23,836 nucleotides of DNA, from the NCBI GenBank assembly GCA_046704085.1, contig JBJKSJ010000074.1:1-23836 (forward strand). The letters run 5' to 3'. This stretch comes from DATBHW01 sp046704085. Its GTDB lineage: Bacteria > Chloroflexota > Ktedonobacteria > Ktedonobacterales > DATBGS01. The first letter of the stretch is position 1. The number at the start of each line of letters is the position of its first letter. Both the position numbers and the translations under genes were made by a program. Below the pieces are notes generated by a model that saw only the letters and a program-made list of their open reading frames with translations, made no database searches and had not been told where the DNA came from. Shown here one piece after another: positions 1 to 7,765 of this stretch.

Positions 1-36
1 AAAATAGCATGTTGAAAATTTACAGACTGTGAAATA

Positions 37-76
37 GGGCCCCCCCCCCCGCCGGGATGTTGGCCGGGGGGGGGGC
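37..76 (-). terminator. Possible terminator: C11/G10 paired homopolymer hairpin
   Basis: A run of 11 C (40-50) and a run of 10 G (66-75) can pair. The stem extends inward through 51/65 and 52-53/62-63, with one bulged base and a loop of about 8 nt. It lies about 35 nt beyond the stop of the substrate-binding protein gene, where the minus-strand liv operon should end. The minus-strand sequence after the stem is CCCTATTTC, so a proper U-tract is missing. It may be a weak terminator, or a homopolymer region of uncertain length near the window edge. Confidence 0.35.
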
Positions 77-111
77 GCGGCGATCGGGTCGCTCCAGAGT
101 TGCGAATCGGC

Positions 112-1398
112 CTAAATGTTGAAGTTCGCATTCATGGCAGCGGTGCCAACAAAGTCGCTGGTCAGGGGTTTGATGTAGCCAGTTGCCGCATCAGTGGGAT
201 CGAAAGCAAAAATCACGTTGTCGCGGGTAGGAACGCGGTCGTTGGGCGAGGTGCCATAGTTCGCGTTAGGATAGAGGCCACCCAGATCAACGTTCTTGAG
301 CGAGTTGAAGGCTGTGACCAGGCCCGCGCGGGTCAGGTCGCCATTATCGGCAGCTTTCTTCAAGAGCGCGTAAGTGATATCCGCCTCGGTGTAGCCAAAC
401 TCGAAGTAGCCGTCTGGCTTCTGGACCGAGTGGTCGGGGGTATACTGGGAAGAATACTTGTTCACATCCTGGATCATCTGGGCCATGCCAGGTTTGCTTG
501 TGTCGCCCCAGGTAGCGCCCTGACCAACCAGCCAGGCTTCCTTCGCAAACAGGTCGGCCAGACCAGGCACGCCGAGCAGCACGCTCGCATACGCCGGGCT
601 TTGCAGAATCCACTGCGGGTCATAGCCCAGTTGGTGTGCCGTCAGCATAATCGTCGCGGTATCCCCAGGGGTGCTGGTCATGAAGACATACTGCGCGCCA
701 GCAGCCTTCAGTTGCAGCACCTGCGCGCTCATATCCGTCGCGCCGAAGGTAAAGGGCACCTGCCCCACGTCATCCAGGCCATACGCCTTGACCGACTCCG
801 CGTAGCCAGAGAGGCCATCCAGACCGTAATCGTCGTTCTGGTAGAGAATGGCCGTCTTGGGGTTCTGCACATGCAGTTGGTTCACCAGATAGTCGAAGGC
901 ATTATCGACCTGAAGCCGGTAGGGCGTGCCTACCATGACCATATTGGGCACGTAGGCCAGTTCGGATGACAGCGTAGCTGCCGAAACCAGCATATTATCG
1001 GCAGCGGCCAGGTCTTTGATCGCAACAGTCGTCGGCGTGCCCAGGCTCTCCGCGATCATCAGCACCTGATTGTGAATCGCGTTGTACTGTTCCACCGTCG
1101 TGGTGGTGTCGGGGTACTTGTTATCCTTGACGACCAGATTGATCTTGTAGCCATCGATGCCGCCGGCGGCATTCACCCGGTCGAAGAAGACCCGAATGCC
1201 GTTCGTCAGCGGGATGCCGATAGGGCCGGCTGCGGCCCCGGTCAGCGGCGTCAGGATGCCCAGATTGATCGTGTTGCCACTCACCCCAACGCCCGTTTTC
1301 GTGCCGGTTGAAGTGCTGCCACAGCCTGCCAGCACAAGCACCAGAGCAGCAATGAAGGTGATGACGCCATTGATTCGGAGTAGTCGTTTGGTTGCCAT
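112..1398 (-). CDS. livK: Branched-chain amino acid-type ABC transporter substrate-binding lipoprotein
   Basis: This is the extracellular receptor of a HAAT-family importer; it captures the solute and delivers it to the LivHM permease. The start chosen (ATG at 1398) has GAGGAGGG 10-11 nt upstream. It gives 428 residues beginning MATKRLL, a hydrophobic signal segment and a lipobox LAGC with the lipidated Cys at residue 26. A longer reading to 1593 runs back into livM and would bury the signal peptide. The mature part opens with INLGILTPLTGAAAG and has the two-lobed periplasmic-binding-protein type I pattern. The gene is last in the livFGHM operon, 91 nt after livM. The ligand cannot be read from sequence: leucine, isoleucine and valine are family defaults, but amides, urea and short aromatic acids use the same family. 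Confidence 0.9.
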   Translation of the reverse strand: MATKRLLRINGVITFIAALVLVLAGCGSTSTGTKTGVGVSGNTINLGILTPLTGAAAGPIGIPLTNGIRVFFDRVNAAGGIDGYKINLVVKDNKYPDTTTTVEQYNAIHNQVLMIAESLGTPTTVAIKDLAAADNMLVSAATLSSELAYVPNMVMVGTPYRLQVDNAFDYLVNQLHVQNPKTAILYQNDDYGLDGLSGYAESVKAYGLDDVGQVPFTFGATDMSAQVLQLKAAGAQYVFMTSTPGDTATIMLTAHQLGYDPQWILQSPAYASVLLGVPGLADLFAKEAWLVGQGATWGDTSKPGMAQMIQDVNKYSSQYTPDHSVQKPDGYFEFGYTEADITYALLKKAADNGDLTRAGLVTAFNSLKNVDLGGLYPNANYGTSPNDRVPTRDNVIFAFDPTDAATGYIKPLTSDFVGTAAMNANFNI

Positions 1399-1489
1399 AA
1401 CTGCAAAACCCTCCTCGTGACAATTAGATAAGTAAAGGGTGCAAGCGCGCAAGCGAATCAGCTTAAGCGCCGTTTGTGGCTTGCTGGCC

Positions 1490-2779
1490 TCACTCAGCGA
1501 GAGGCTGTGTCTCCTCTCCGGTTGAGAGTGCCGTCTGTTCAACCTCAAATGGGGTTTCAGCTTGGGAATTGGGGCTGCTGGTGGTCTGCTCACCTCCCTT
1601 CCGCCTGCTCAGATTGAAGCGCTGCGCCAGGATTTGGAAACGGCGAATGAGACCCACGATGCCTCCTGGCTCAAAGAGCAGAAAGAGGATGATCAGGAAG
1701 CCGTAGATGATAGCACTGATGTCGCCAGACTGTATGGTGGACCCGCCGTTGACCGGCAAGATGTTGAGTTGATCGATGATGCGCGGGAGCGCAAAGATAA
1801 ATACCGCCCCCAGGATCGACCCCCAGACACTGGCGACGCCCCCAATGATGATCGCCGCGACAAACTGAATCGAGAGGAGCAGGCTCCAATCAGCCGGGCT
1901 GACATGGATCGTATAAATGGTGAGGAGCGCGCCAGAGATGCCCGCCAGGAATGACGAGAGCATAAACGCGCCCATCTTTGCCTCAAAGAGATTGACCCCC
2001 ATGATCGCTGCACCCACCTCATGGTCGCGCACGGCCTGAAAGGCTCGCCCGGCCCGCGAACGCATCACATTCCCCACAAAAAGCGCCGCCACCACCAGAA
2101 TGAGCAGGTTCAAGAGAAGAAACACCTGCTGGCGGGTGAGGGCCAGACCAAAAATCTCCGGGTTGTTGGAGAGTAACAGGTTGTTCTGAGTGGCAGGATC
2201 ACAGGTGGTAAAGAGATTACAAGGGGTATAGAAAGAGCGTCCCTGTGGCCCGCCGGTCAGCAAGGTCAGAGAAGAGACATCGCTGAAAATATAGATGCCA
2301 ACAAAGACCAGCGCCAGCGAGACGATGCCCAGATAGAACCCCTTCAGCCGGAGAGCCGCTGGGCCAATCAGCGCGCCAGCCACTGCGGCCACGATCCCGG
2401 CAGCGGGCAGCCAGATATAAATGGGAAGCTCTAATCCATAGAGCGAGACGATATGTACGCTGTTCCCGATGACTGCCGGGGTCTGTACTGGTTGCCCGCC
2501 GAGCCAGATAGCCGTATAGGCGCCGATGCTCATAAAGAAGGCAATGCCCAGCGAGATCTGGCCGGTATAGCCAGAGAGAACATTCAAGCCCAACGCGGCG
2601 ATGGCAAAGATCAGCGTATAGTTGGCTATCGAGAGCCAGAGATCATTGCCGGTCAGAAAGAAGAGGGCAAGCAGCACCACCCCAAAGCCCAGCGCCGCCC
2701 GGCGATTGGCCGTGCCAAAAAAGCGCGGGAGCGCCCCTGCCGCCAGCGGCGCGCTATGCTCCGTTTGGGCGTTGCTCAT
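1490..2779 (-). CDS. livM: Branched-chain amino acid ABC transporter permease LivM
   Basis: This is one of the two membrane subunits forming the channel of the HAAT importer. Its 429 residues include many hydrophobic segments and the LivM hallmark near residues 60-85 (ALGLNVLSGYTGQISLG). The EAA-like cytoplasmic loop follows GRAFQAVRDHEVGAAIMGV. An outer loop of about 40 residues around CNLFTTC holds two cysteines that could form a disulfide. A hydrophilic Ser/Thr/Glu-rich tail of about 40 residues follows the last helix and is longer than usual. Its ATG overlaps the livH stop by 4 nt (ATGA), which predicts translational coupling. A GGTGGAG ribosome site lies about 7 nt upstream. Confidence 0.93.
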   Translation of the reverse strand: MSNAQTEHSAPLAAGALPRFFGTANRRAALGFGVVLLALFFLTGNDLWLSIANYTLIFAIAALGLNVLSGYTGQISLGIAFFMSIGAYTAIWLGGQPVQTPAVIGNSVHIVSLYGLELPIYIWLPAAGIVAAVAGALIGPAALRLKGFYLGIVSLALVFVGIYIFSDVSSLTLLTGGPQGRSFYTPCNLFTTCDPATQNNLLLSNNPEIFGLALTRQQVFLLLNLLILVVAALFVGNVMRSRAGRAFQAVRDHEVGAAIMGVNLFEAKMGAFMLSSFLAGISGALLTIYTIHVSPADWSLLLSIQFVAAIIIGGVASVWGSILGAVFIFALPRIIDQLNILPVNGGSTIQSGDISAIIYGFLIILFLLFEPGGIVGLIRRFQILAQRFNLSRRKGGEQTTSSPNSQAETPFEVEQTALSTGEETQPLAE

Positions 2780-3678
2780 ACGCGCTCCACCTTTCGTTTG
2801 CCAAAGAGGCCGTAGGGCCGGATGAACAAGATGATCAGCATCAAGAGGTAGGGAGCAATCTGATCGAACCCGGTTCCGATGATGTTCTGAAAGGGCGCTT
2901 CATAGCCCCGCGTTAACTCTTGCGTCAAGCCGATGATGATGCCGCCAACTACCGCCCCGCTGACCGAATCCAGACCTCCCAGGATAATCGCCGGGAAGGC
3001 GAGCAGCGCCGTGCTGCCAAGGATTGGATTCAAGCTCCTGCCGCCATAAATCGCCAGGAAGACGCCGCCAATCGTGGCAACAGCCCCGGCGATAGCCCAG
3101 GCCAGTGCGTAGACCGTGCGGACATTGATGCCCATTGCCAGTGCCGCCTCCTGATCAATCGCGGTGGCGCGCATCGCCAGCCCATATTTGGTGTAGCGAA
3201 AGAAGAGGAACAAGAGGCCACAGATGACCAGGGTCACAATAATGGCCCAGATGTGGTCTGCCGGAAACACCACATCGCCGATCTTGGGCACAGCGAGCAG
3301 GTTAGATGTGATCGCCGCCGGGCGCTGGTCTGTGCCCCAGATAATGCTCACGCCTTCCAGCAGCAGCGTATCCAGACCAATCGTGATCATAATGATGGCG
3401 AAGACGGGTCGGCCAATCATCCGGCGTAAGATGGTACGCTCAAAGAGGACGCCGATCAAGACCGTCACCACGATGCCAACCAGGACGGCAACAAAGAAAT
3501 TCAGGTTCCACTGATAGTACCCTGCTGCAACCACATAGGCGCCCACCAGAAGAAACTCGCCCTGAGCAAAGTTGATGACCTCACTGGCCTTGAAGATGAT
3601 CGTAAAGCCCAGTGCAATCAGCGCGTAGATGCACCCCAGGGCGATACCATTGAAACAGAGTTGGAGAAAAAAGGCCAT
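2776..3678 (-). CDS. livH: Branched-chain amino acid ABC transporter permease LivH
   Basis: This is the partner membrane subunit of LivM. Its 300 residues match the usual LivH length. The N-terminus contains the diagnostic stretch LIALGFTIIFKASEVINFAQGE (roughly residues 21-42). The loop VYALAWAIAGAVATIGG and the later LGGLDSVSGAVVGG are also typical of LivH. The start ATG at 3678 has GGAGGG a few nt upstream and lies 23 nt after the livG stop. The gene overlaps livM by 4 nt. Nothing is missing compared with the family. Transport specificity is set by the binding protein, not by this subunit. Confidence 0.94.
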   Translation of the reverse strand: MAFFLQLCFNGIALGCIYALIALGFTIIFKASEVINFAQGEFLLVGAYVVAAGYYQWNLNFFVAVLVGIVVTVLIGVLFERTILRRMIGRPVFAIIMITIGLDTLLLEGVSIIWGTDQRPAAITSNLLAVPKIGDVVFPADHIWAIIVTLVICGLLFLFFRYTKYGLAMRATAIDQEAALAMGINVRTVYALAWAIAGAVATIGGVFLAIYGGRSLNPILGSTALLAFPAIILGGLDSVSGAVVGGIIIGLTQELTRGYEAPFQNIIGTGFDQIAPYLLMLIILFIRPYGLFGKRKVERV

Positions 3679-3701
3679 ATTCCCTCCGGTAACGCTGACG
3701 G

Positions 3702-4568
3702 TTAGTGGCTCGTATCGGTGGGGGCTGGCTCCCCGGCGGCGGTCCGTCCTCCAGCCTCTTCGCCCAGATAGGCTTTGATCACCTCAGGATTGGCCTGGAC
3801 CTCTGCTGGCAGACCCTGGGCGATCACCCGGCCAAAATCCAGCACCATCACACGGTCCGCGATGCCCATGACCATCGCCATGTCATGCTCCACCAGAATC
3901 TGCGTGATGCCCAGTTGCTCTTTGATGTCCAGGATCACCGCAGCAATGTCTTCGGTTTCCTCCAGGCCCATGCCGGCCACCGGCTCATCCAGCAACAGCA
4001 GCTTGGGCTGCATCGCCAGGGCGCGCGCCAGGTCGGCGCGCTTTTGCAAGCCAAAAGGCAGCGTTCCCAGCGGATAGGTATAGTAGCGCTCCAATCCCAG
4101 CAATTCCAGCAGGCGCATGCAGTACGCGCGATTCTGCTTCTCTTCCTTGAGTGTCTGGCCCAGAAAGAGGCCGCCCAGGATGACACCGCTGCGCATATGG
4201 GTATGGCGACCGAGCAACATATAATCCAGTACCGACGTGTGCGGAAATTGCCCCAGGTTCTGGAACGTGCGCGCGATGCCCGCGCGCGACGTCTGGTGCG
4301 TTTTCAGCCGCAGCAAGTCGCGCCCATCAAAGGTGATCCGCCCGGCAGCCGGTTGATAGACCCGCGACAGCACATTGAAGAGCGACGTTTTGCCCGCGCC
4401 GTTCGGGCCGATCACCGCGAATAGCTCGCCAGGCTGCACCGCAAACGAAACCTCCGAGAGTGCCGTGACGCCCGCAAAGCGCACAGTCAGCCCTTCGACA
4501 GAAATGAGCGGAGCTCCCTTATCAGTGGGCACTGTTGGTGGCGCCAATTCGGGGATGGGATCGCTCAT
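3702..4568 (-). CDS. livG: Branched-chain amino acid ABC transporter ATPase LivG
   Basis: This is one of two cytoplasmic ATPases that power the importer. With the ATG at 4568 it has 288 residues. Walker A is GPNGAGKT at 54-61, the LivG-type signature LPFGLQKR is at 170-177, and Walker B LLLLDEP is at 190-196. The H-loop is in ILVEHDM. The start at 4568 is preferred over an in-frame GTG at 4577 because it forms an ATGA overlap with the livF stop and has GAGAGGAA 9 nt upstream. An N-terminal extension of about 20 Pro-rich residues precedes the ABC domain. The C-terminal tail is also low complexity. Confidence 0.93.
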   Translation of the reverse strand: MSDPIPELAPPTVPTDKGAPLISVEGLTVRFAGVTALSEVSFAVQPGELFAVIGPNGAGKTSLFNVLSRVYQPAAGRITFDGRDLLRLKTHQTSRAGIARTFQNLGQFPHTSVLDYMLLGRHTHMRSGVILGGLFLGQTLKEEKQNRAYCMRLLELLGLERYYTYPLGTLPFGLQKRADLARALAMQPKLLLLDEPVAGMGLEETEDIAAVILDIKEQLGITQILVEHDMAMVMGIADRVMVLDFGRVIAQGLPAEVQANPEVIKAYLGEEAGGRTAAGEPAPTDTSH

Positions 4569-5356
4569 ACCGCCCACTTCCTCTCCGGTCGGCGTTCGCG
4601 CAAGGTGGCAAAATTGCTGCGCTCCTCGCCCTCGTGAAGTCCGAGGTAGAACTTGCGCACGCTCTCGTCCTGCAAGAGTTGGGCGGCAGGCTGCGCCAGC
4701 GCCACCTTGCCAGTTTCAATCACATAGCCTTGCTGGGCGATGGAGAGCGCCATCTGGGCATTCTGCTCGACCAGCAAAACAGCAGTGCCACTGGCGTTGA
4801 TGTCGGCAATGATCGAGCGGATTTTCTGCACCATGAACGGAGCCAGGCCAAGTGATGGTTCATCCAGCAGGAGCAAGCGTGGATTCGCCATCAGCCCCCG
4901 GCCAATGGCAAGCATCTGCTGCTCGCCGCCGGAAAGATAGCCTGCCACCGCGTTGCGCCGCTCGCGCAGGACCGGGAAGAGGTCCATCACCCGATCATAT
5001 GCCTGGCGCGTCTTGGCAGCCTTCTTCGAGGAGATCGCGCCAGTGCGCAGATTCTCCTCGACGGTCAGCCCGGCAAAAAGGCGTCGCCCCTCCAGCACCT
5101 GAATAATGCCGCGCCGGACGATATGGGTGGCGTCGAGATGATCGATGCGCTCTCCGTTGAAGAGGATCGAGCCGCGCACAATGCGCGCGCCGTGAATACC
5201 CAGCAGACCGGAGATGGCGCGCAAGAGCGTCGTTTTACCCGCGCCGTTGGCGCCCAGCAGAGCAACAATGCTGCCATCGGGCACCTCCAGCGACACCCCG
5301 CGCACAGCCTTGATGACGTTGTGATACGTGACCTCGATGTCCTGAACAACCAGCAT
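4565..5356 (-). CDS. livF: Branched-chain amino acid ABC transporter ATPase LivF
   Basis: This is the second ATPase of the importer and the first gene of the operon. It has 263 residues, with Walker A GANGAGKT at 35-42, signature LSGGEQQ at 141-147 and Walker B LLLLDEP at 161-167, followed by the typical LivF SLGLAP. The tail after YLGLHEGEE is about 25 residues longer than common LivF proteins. The start ATG at 5356 has GGGAGG about 6-8 nt upstream. It is preceded by a leader of about 180 nt and a sigma-A-type promoter at 5546-5574. It overlaps livG by 4 nt. Confidence 0.94.
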   Translation of the reverse strand: MLVVQDIEVTYHNVIKAVRGVSLEVPDGSIVALLGANGAGKTTLLRAISGLLGIHGARIVRGSILFNGERIDHLDATHIVRRGIIQVLEGRRLFAGLTVEENLRTGAISSKKAAKTRQAYDRVMDLFPVLRERRNAVAGYLSGGEQQMLAIGRGLMANPRLLLLDEPSLGLAPFMVQKIRSIIADINASGTAVLLVEQNAQMALSIAQQGYVIETGKVALAQPAAQLLQDESVRKFYLGLHEGEERSNFATLRERRPERKWAV

Positions 5357-5539
5357 TCACAGCCTCCCAGCGCCTCTGCTACGAAGCAATTAAGCAATGA
5401 GGTCTGCGCGAAATGAGTGCTATTTAAGATACGTTGTCCCGTGACAAAGACTCTCGGATAGGATGAGGAAATCGTGGGATGTTCTGTGCTGCTCGACAGC
5501 AGCGATGGAAATATGACGAATCAGTCAGGTCTCGCCATT
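5357..5539 (-). other. Leader region of the liv operon
   Basis: About 180 nt separate the predicted transcription start near 5539 from the livF ATG, long enough to hold a control element. The only clear structure is a 6-bp hairpin at 5488-5503 (GCTGCT, 4-nt loop, AGCAGC). I see no known riboswitch core, no leader-peptide run of branched-chain codons and no attenuator U-tract. The ribosome site GGGAGG is just upstream of the ATG. Confidence 0.4.
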
Positions 5540-5545
5540 GCCACA

Positions 5546-5574
5546 ATACTACTATGCTCAAAGCTTTCTGTCAA
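5546..5574 (-). promoter_or_regulatory. Sigma-A-type promoter of the liv operon
   Basis: On the minus strand a perfect -35 TTGACA (5574-5569) is followed after 17 bp by TAGTAT (5551-5546), 4 of 6 matches to the -10 consensus. Transcription would start near 5539 and read into livF. It sits immediately downstream of the terminator of the preceding operon, as expected for an independent transcription unit. Confidence 0.65.
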
Positions 5575-5587
5575 GCCTTCAGTACGT

Positions 5588-5667
5588 CACAAACAAAAAA
5601 AGCGCGCGGAAGCAGGACACTAGCCCTGGAGCAAGCCAAGGGGCAACCATCCTCCCTGCTTCCGCGC
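5588..5667 (-). terminator. Rho-independent terminator of the R2lox-HAD operon
   Basis: A 13-bp perfect GC-rich stem is formed by 5604-5616 and 5655-5667 (GCGCGGAAGCAGG and its complement). Inside the 38-nt loop a second smaller hairpin can form (GCCCTGG at 5623-5629 with CCAAGGGGC at 5636-5644). On the minus strand the stem is followed by seven T and TGTTTGTG-type sequence, the classic terminator U-tract. It lies about 50 nt after the phosphatase stop codon. The branched loop is larger than in most terminators. Confidence 0.75.
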
Positions 5668-5716
5668 CTGGAATGTATATGATTTCTTTATAGATATATA
5701 GATATTCTTTAATAAC

Positions 5717-6499
5717 TCAGGGTTCGATCTCGGCGATGGATTCGATGACCCGCGTTGGACGATAGGGGAAACGCTCCACTTGCTCGCGCCGGGTGACGCC
5801 AGTGAGAACCAGGATGGTTTCCATGCCCGCCTCAGTGCCGGCCACGATGTCGGTATCCATCCGGTCGCCAATCATCACCGATGACTCCGAGTGCCCTTCG
5901 ATTCGTCGCAGGGCAGCGCGCATCATCAAAGGATTGGGCTTGCCGACGAAATAAGGCTTGACGCCGGTTGCCTCTGAGATCAGCGCGGCGGCAGCGCCAG
6001 TGGCCGGGACGAGTCCCCCTTCGCCCGGCCCATTCGGGTCGGGGTTGGTGGCGATAAAGCGCGCTCCATTGATGACCAACCGAATGGCCTGAGTCAGCCG
6101 CTGAAAGCTGTAGGCGACGGTTTCGCCCAGCACGACATAATCGGGGTTCACCTCGGTTAAGATGTAGCCAATTTCGTGCAGCGCGGTCGTCAGGCCAGCC
6201 TCGCCGATCACATAGGCCGAGCCGCCGGGGTGTTGGGTGTTCAGGAACTGCGCCGTCGCCAGCGCCGAGGTGAAAAGCTCTTCTGGCGCAACGTGCAGCC
6301 CGATGCTCGCCAGCCGCACCTGCAAATCGCGCTGCGTATAAAGCGAGTTGTTGGTCAAGATCAGAAAGGGTTTGCCAGCAGCGCGCAGTCGGCTGACAAA
6401 CTCCTCGGCGCCGGGGATCAGGTGTGGGCCGCGTATCAACACGCCGTCCATATCCATCAGGTAAGTCTTCGGCTTCTGCGCATTGGCTGAACTGCTCAT
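5717..6499 (-). CDS. NagD-like HAD-IIA family phosphatase
   Basis: This is a cytoplasmic HAD hydrolase of subclass IIA (NagD, p-nitrophenylphosphatase and phosphoglycolate phosphatase relatives), which dephosphorylates small metabolites. It has 260 residues. Motif I DMDGV is at 16-20, with nucleophile Asp16 and acid/base Asp18. Motif II TNN is at 49-51 and the family motif ATNPD at 150-154. Motif III Lys187 lies in GKPNP, and motif IV GDRMDTD is at 211-217. The ATG at 6499 is preferred over the GTG just before it because TGAGG lies 7 nt upstream. The start overlaps the oxidase stop (TGATG), so the two are probably co-translated. The substrate is unknown. The pairing with R2lox suggests, as inference, that it acts on the same unknown compound or removes a phosphorylated by-product. 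Confidence 0.9.
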   Translation of the reverse strand: MSSSANAQKPKTYLMDMDGVLIRGPHLIPGAEEFVSRLRAAGKPFLILTNNSLYTQRDLQVRLASIGLHVAPEELFTSALATAQFLNTQHPGGSAYVIGEAGLTTALHEIGYILTEVNPDYVVLGETVAYSFQRLTQAIRLVINGARFIATNPDPNGPGEGGLVPATGAAAALISEATGVKPYFVGKPNPLMMRAALRRIEGHSESSVMIGDRMDTDIVAGTEAGMETILVLTGVTRREQVERFPYRPTRVIESIAEIEP

Positions 6500-7428
6500 C
6501 ACCCGGCCTCATCCTGCTCCATTTCAGCAGACACCTCTTCTTCCAACTCCGCCCGCGTCTGGTGCTTGGCGCGCTCCAGCGCGCTCATGCGCTTCTGGAA
6601 CTGGCTTTGCAGATAGGCTTGGGATTCTTCCGGCTGAACCAGATAGTTGCCGACGCCAAAACGCTCGTCGAAGGCCGTAATGTTATCAACCGTCATCGCA
6701 ATGCCAATGGGGAGCAGTTCAAACATCTTTGCCTGAAGGACATCCCACAGCGCCGGGTTCTGGTTGATCAGCCGCTGAAGCATGTAGATGCCAAAGCGGA
6801 TATGACGGCTTTCGTCACGCTGGATCAGCCGAATGCCCTGGGCAAGACCAGGCAGATAACGGTCGCGCTCCAGATAGCGGCCAAAGCCCCAGTAGCCGGT
6901 CTCTGCCAGCGTGCCCTCGGCCATCATGTTATACGTCACCAGCGCATGCACCAGCGCCTCTTCCGAGTCATCCGTCAGCAGGCGGTTCATCGTCTCCGGC
7001 AAGATTTCGTAGAAGAGTTGCCGATAGGCCGGGCCAAGATGATCGTGCAGATCATAATCGACTTTGGGCGCCTCCGAGAACCAGCGCCGAAAGAACTCCG
7101 TATGCTTGGCCTCTTCCCAGAGGAAGGAGGTCAGATAGATTTCTTCTTCCAGCATGCCCGCCCTGGCGACGCGCATCACCAGCGGGAGCAGATCAAGCGT
7201 GACGGCTTCCTCGCCAGCCTGGAAGTAAGCGCCTAGGGAGAGAATACTCGTCTGATGCAGTTCATCGAGCGTGGGCCACTGTTCCCTATCTGTGCTGAGG
7301 TCGATGTCGAAGGGATCCCAGGTGCCCAGCTTCTTGGCCTTCTGGAAGAGGCGCATGGGAACGCTGGAATAGTCAAGTCCGCGTGTGGAAAGGGTGGTGT
7401 AGCCTTGCCGTGTGGAAATACCTGCCAA
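6499..7428 (-). CDS. R2-like ligand-binding oxidase (R2lox), Mn/Fe or diiron
   Basis: This is a ferritin-like four-helix-bundle oxidase related to ribonucleotide reductase R2. R2lox proteins assemble a Mn/Fe cofactor, bind a long-chain fatty-acid-like ligand and form a Val-Tyr ether crosslink; their physiological reaction is unknown. With a TTG start at 7428 the protein has 309 residues. Predicted metal ligands are Glu73, Glu106, His109 (EAKH), Glu171, Glu206 and His209 (DESRH). The crosslinking pair would be Val76 and Tyr166. Spacings (Glu73+3 = Val, Tyr166+5 = Glu) match the characterised family. The TTG has a perfect AGGAGG 6 nt upstream. An in-frame ATG at 7503 would add 25 residues but lies almost at the predicted transcription start. 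The C-terminus is a charged helix rich in Glu. The gene is followed directly by the HAD phosphatase. Confidence 0.88.
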   Translation of the reverse strand: MAGISTRQGYTTLSTRGLDYSSVPMRLFQKAKKLGTWDPFDIDLSTDREQWPTLDELHQTSILSLGAYFQAGEEAVTLDLLPLVMRVARAGMLEEEIYLTSFLWEEAKHTEFFRRWFSEAPKVDYDLHDHLGPAYRQLFYEILPETMNRLLTDDSEEALVHALVTYNMMAEGTLAETGYWGFGRYLERDRYLPGLAQGIRLIQRDESRHIRFGIYMLQRLINQNPALWDVLQAKMFELLPIGIAMTVDNITAFDERFGVGNYLVQPEESQAYLQSQFQKRMSALERAKHQTRAELEEEVSAEMEQDEAG

Positions 7429-7514
7429 CTTTTGCCTCCTGCTGTCTATCGGGATACAGCGCGCGTAATGTGCAGTCTCCAACTCCGGGGGTCTGAACCC
7501 CATTCATCTCCTTG

Positions 7515-7543
7515 ATAATACCCTACTGCGCAGCGCCTGACAA
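7515..7543 (-). promoter_or_regulatory. Sigma-A-type promoter of the R2lox-HAD operon
   Basis: On the minus strand TTGTCA (7543-7538, 5 of 6 matches) is separated by 17 bp from TATTAT (7520-7515, 5 of 6). The start of transcription would be near 7508. That leaves only about 5 nt before the ATG at 7503 but about 80 nt before the TTG at 7428, which supports the TTG as translation start. Confidence 0.65.
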
Positions 7544-7657
7544 TGGCCCTGGAACTTTTCGAGCGCTGATAGCATCTTTAGAGAGAGCGAAGTGAGAGAT
7601 TCTCTCTGCATCAGGCGTACTCTTTAATGACGTTTGCTTTTTACCACAAGCCTTGTT

Positions 7658-7728
7658 TTCGTCCCAGCCCGCGCAGGCGGGCTTCGTGGCGCAGCTTCCA
7701 GGCGCGGGCGCGGATGTATCCGCCAGCC
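7658..7728 (+). repeat. Two-hairpin palindromic repeat, intergenic copy 1
   Basis: The unit has a first hairpin GCCCGCGCAGGCGGGC (7667-7682, 6-bp stem) and a second hairpin built on GCGG, 6 nt, CCGC (7709-7722). The two are joined by CTTCGTGGCGCAGC-type sequence, and the unit ends in CGCCAGCC. It resembles copies at 8722-8793, 13010-13078, 13079-13147 and 13361-13429. This copy ends about 40 nt before a lipoprotein start codon. Confidence 0.7.
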
Positions 7729-7765
7729 ATGCTGCGCCAGTGTCCTGGTTCAAGGAGTCGCTGCT

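Larger units (their letters stand above)
7429..7765. other. Divergent intergenic region between R2lox and the propeller lipoprotein
   Basis: About 340 nt without a supported gene. From left to right it holds the R2lox leader, the R2lox promoter (7515-7543), a small inverted repeat (7594-7606, GAGAGA T TCTCTC) upstream of that promoter, and a two-hairpin repeat (7658-7728). The ribosome site AAGGAG of the lipoprotein gene is at its right end. I see no convincing sigma-A promoter reading rightward. Confidence 0.5.

Noticed and set aside
5357..5539. Riboswitch in the liv leader
   Set aside because: Only a 6-bp hairpin is present, with no known aptamer core and no terminator/antiterminator pair.
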